NCBI GenBank assembly: GCA_001770355.1
Contig: MEQV01000049.1
Location: 14,772 to 29,688, forward strand
Source of the DNA: Betaproteobacteria bacterium RIFCSPLOWO2_02_FULL_62_17
GTDB lineage: Bacteria > Pseudomonadota > Gammaproteobacteria > Burkholderiales > SG8-39
DNA: 14,917 bases
Direction of reading: 5' to 3'
The notes under the pieces are model-generated. The model was not told the DNA's origin and made no database searches. It saw only the letters and a program-made list of their open reading frames with translations. Of this stretch, positions 14,126 to 14,917 are shown piece by piece; positions within the stretch are counted from its first letter, which is position 1, and every line of letters begins with the position of its first letter. A program made the translations under genes and the position numbers.

Positions 14126-14917
14126 ATGACACATGGAGAACGACGGATCACAGCGGTCGCGCTAGGGCTTGCCGCGGCGCTGAATGCCGCAACCGCGTTG
14201 CCGCAGCCCGCCTATTCGTCCAAAGCCATCCGCATTATCACCTCGACCGCCGGCGGTCCTTACGACATCGCCATGCGCGGGCTGTCGGTGCCGCTGGGTC
14301 AAGCGCTGGGGCAAAGCATCGTCATCGAGAACCGCACCGGGGGCAGTTTCATTCCGCTGGCCGAGGCCTGCGCCCATGCCGCGCCCGACGGGCACACGCT
14401 ATGCACCAGCGATTCCTTCGCGCAGTCGCTGAACCCCCTGCTGTTCGCCAAGCTGCCCTATGAGCCGAGGGAATTTGCTCCAATTATCTTTCTCGGCTCC
14501 TTGAATTCGGCGGTGCTGGTCAACGCCGGATCAGCGGCGCGCAATATTCAGGAACTTTTCGACATGGCCAGGGCAAAGCCGAATTCCCTGACCTTCGCCA
14601 CCGCGGGTCCCGGAAGCGGCACCAATATCTATGTGGAATATCTGCGCCGCGAGAAAGGTATTGCCTTTCTCAACGTACCCTACAAGAATTTTCTCCAGGG
14701 TCTGGCAGCAGTCGCAGCGGGTGAGGTAAACGTCGCGACCTTTGCAGTCGGGGTCGGACTGGCGCAGGCCAAGGGCGGCAAGATGCGTGCCCTTGCCACC
14801 ACCGGGAGGCAACGCTCCATATTCGCACCTGACCTGCCTACGATTTCCGAAGCAGGCGTCGATATCGCGGTCAATACCTGGATCGGCATGATGGGGCCCT
14901 CGGGCCTGCCGCGCGAA
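14126..14917 (+). CDS. Bug-family substrate-binding protein (3' end off the window)
   Basis: The frame is open from ATG 14126 to the window edge (264 codons), about four fifths of a normal Bug protein. A signal peptide covers about 1-28 (ERR, then ITAVALGLAAALNAATA), and the mature part opens with YSSKAIRIITSTAGGPYDIAMR. Family marks: VIENRTGGSFIPLAEACA, the AAPDGHTL motif, TFATAGPGSG, VPYKNFLQGLAAVAAGEV and the late IGMMGPSGLP. GGAG (14116-14119) six bases upstream supports this start; another in-frame ATG at 14108 overlaps the exporter stop (TAATG) but has no ribosome site. It lies 17 nt after the exporter gene and may share its transcript. It is clearly divergent from the Bug protein at 1938-2927 (for example PYDIAMR against SGDTLVR), so this is not a recent duplicate. 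Ligand unknown, no TctAB partner seen. Confidence 0.92.
   Translation, partial: MTHGERRITAVALGLAAALNAATALPQPAYSSKAIRIITSTAGGPYDIAMRGLSVPLGQALGQSIVIENRTGGSFIPLAEACAHAAPDGHTLCTSDSFAQSLNPLLFAKLPYEPREFAPIIFLGSLNSAVLVNAGSAARNIQELFDMARAKPNSLTFATAGPGSGTNIYVEYLRREKGIAFLNVPYKNFLQGLAAVAAGEVNVATFAVGVGLAQAKGGKMRALATTGRQRSIFAPDLPTISEAGVDIAVNTWIGMMGPSGLPRE

Noticed and set aside
1938..14917. The two Bug genes as a duplication framing a mobile unit
   Set aside because: They are in opposite orientation and clearly divergent in sequence, with no flanking repeats, integrase or transposase, so no mobile element is supported.
1..14917. tRNA, rRNA, CRISPR arrays, riboswitches, toxin-antitoxin or phage-defence genes
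   Set aside because: Looked for on both strands; no regularly spaced repeats, cloverleaf-like segment, rRNA-like stretch or recognisable defence domain was seen.

Overview
The window is GC-rich and gene-dense, with strong G/C bias at third codon positions. Its gene content points to a betaproteobacterium, most likely Burkholderiales or a relative. The evidence is two orphan Bug-type periplasmic binding proteins (a family hugely expanded in that group), a TesA/YbbA/YbbP cluster and MnmH. This taxonomic call is inference from gene families, not from a marker gene.

Left part, minus strand (about 1-4047). Reading in the direction of transcription, the genes are mnmH (tRNA 2-selenouridine synthase), a Bug substrate-binding protein, a small membrane protein, an amidohydrolase of the 2,3-dihydroxybenzoate / gamma-resorcylate decarboxylase type, and an unknown exported protein cut by the left edge. 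Gaps are 58-141 nt, so one or a few transcripts are possible. A 291-nt divergent spacer then leads to a plus-strand two-domain extradiol dioxygenase (4339-5298). The decarboxylase-like enzyme, the dioxygenase and the Bug protein together suggest uptake and breakdown of an aromatic acid, but the substrate cannot be read from the sequence.

Middle (5403-6637, minus strand): a universal stress protein preceded by the exported SGNH esterase TesA. The tesA start codon and the start codon of the divergent ABC ATPase ybbA can share the same CATG, so the two 5' ends touch or overlap.

Right part, plus strand (6636-14917): an apparently continuous operon of six genes, ybbA - lipocalin-like protein - ybbP-type FtsX permease - MdlA-type ABC exporter - MdlB-type ABC exporter - second Bug protein (cut by the right edge). 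Junctions are 27 nt, 1-nt overlap, 12 nt, 11-nt overlap and 17 nt. YbbA and YbbP form an FtsX/MacB-class ABC machine genetically tied to TesA. Here a small lipocalin-like protein without a visible signal peptide is inserted in that unit. The MdlA/MdlB pair has the complementary defects of a heterodimeric exporter: Asp in place of the catalytic Glu in one half, and a degenerate LSIGQ signature in the other.

I see no rRNA, tRNA, CRISPR array, insertion sequence, integrase or phage gene. Most of the window is ordinary chromosomal content. The parts most worth a second look are the lipocalin inside the YbbAP-TesA unit, the shared tesA/ybbA start, and the fusion of that unit to an asymmetric exporter in one operon.
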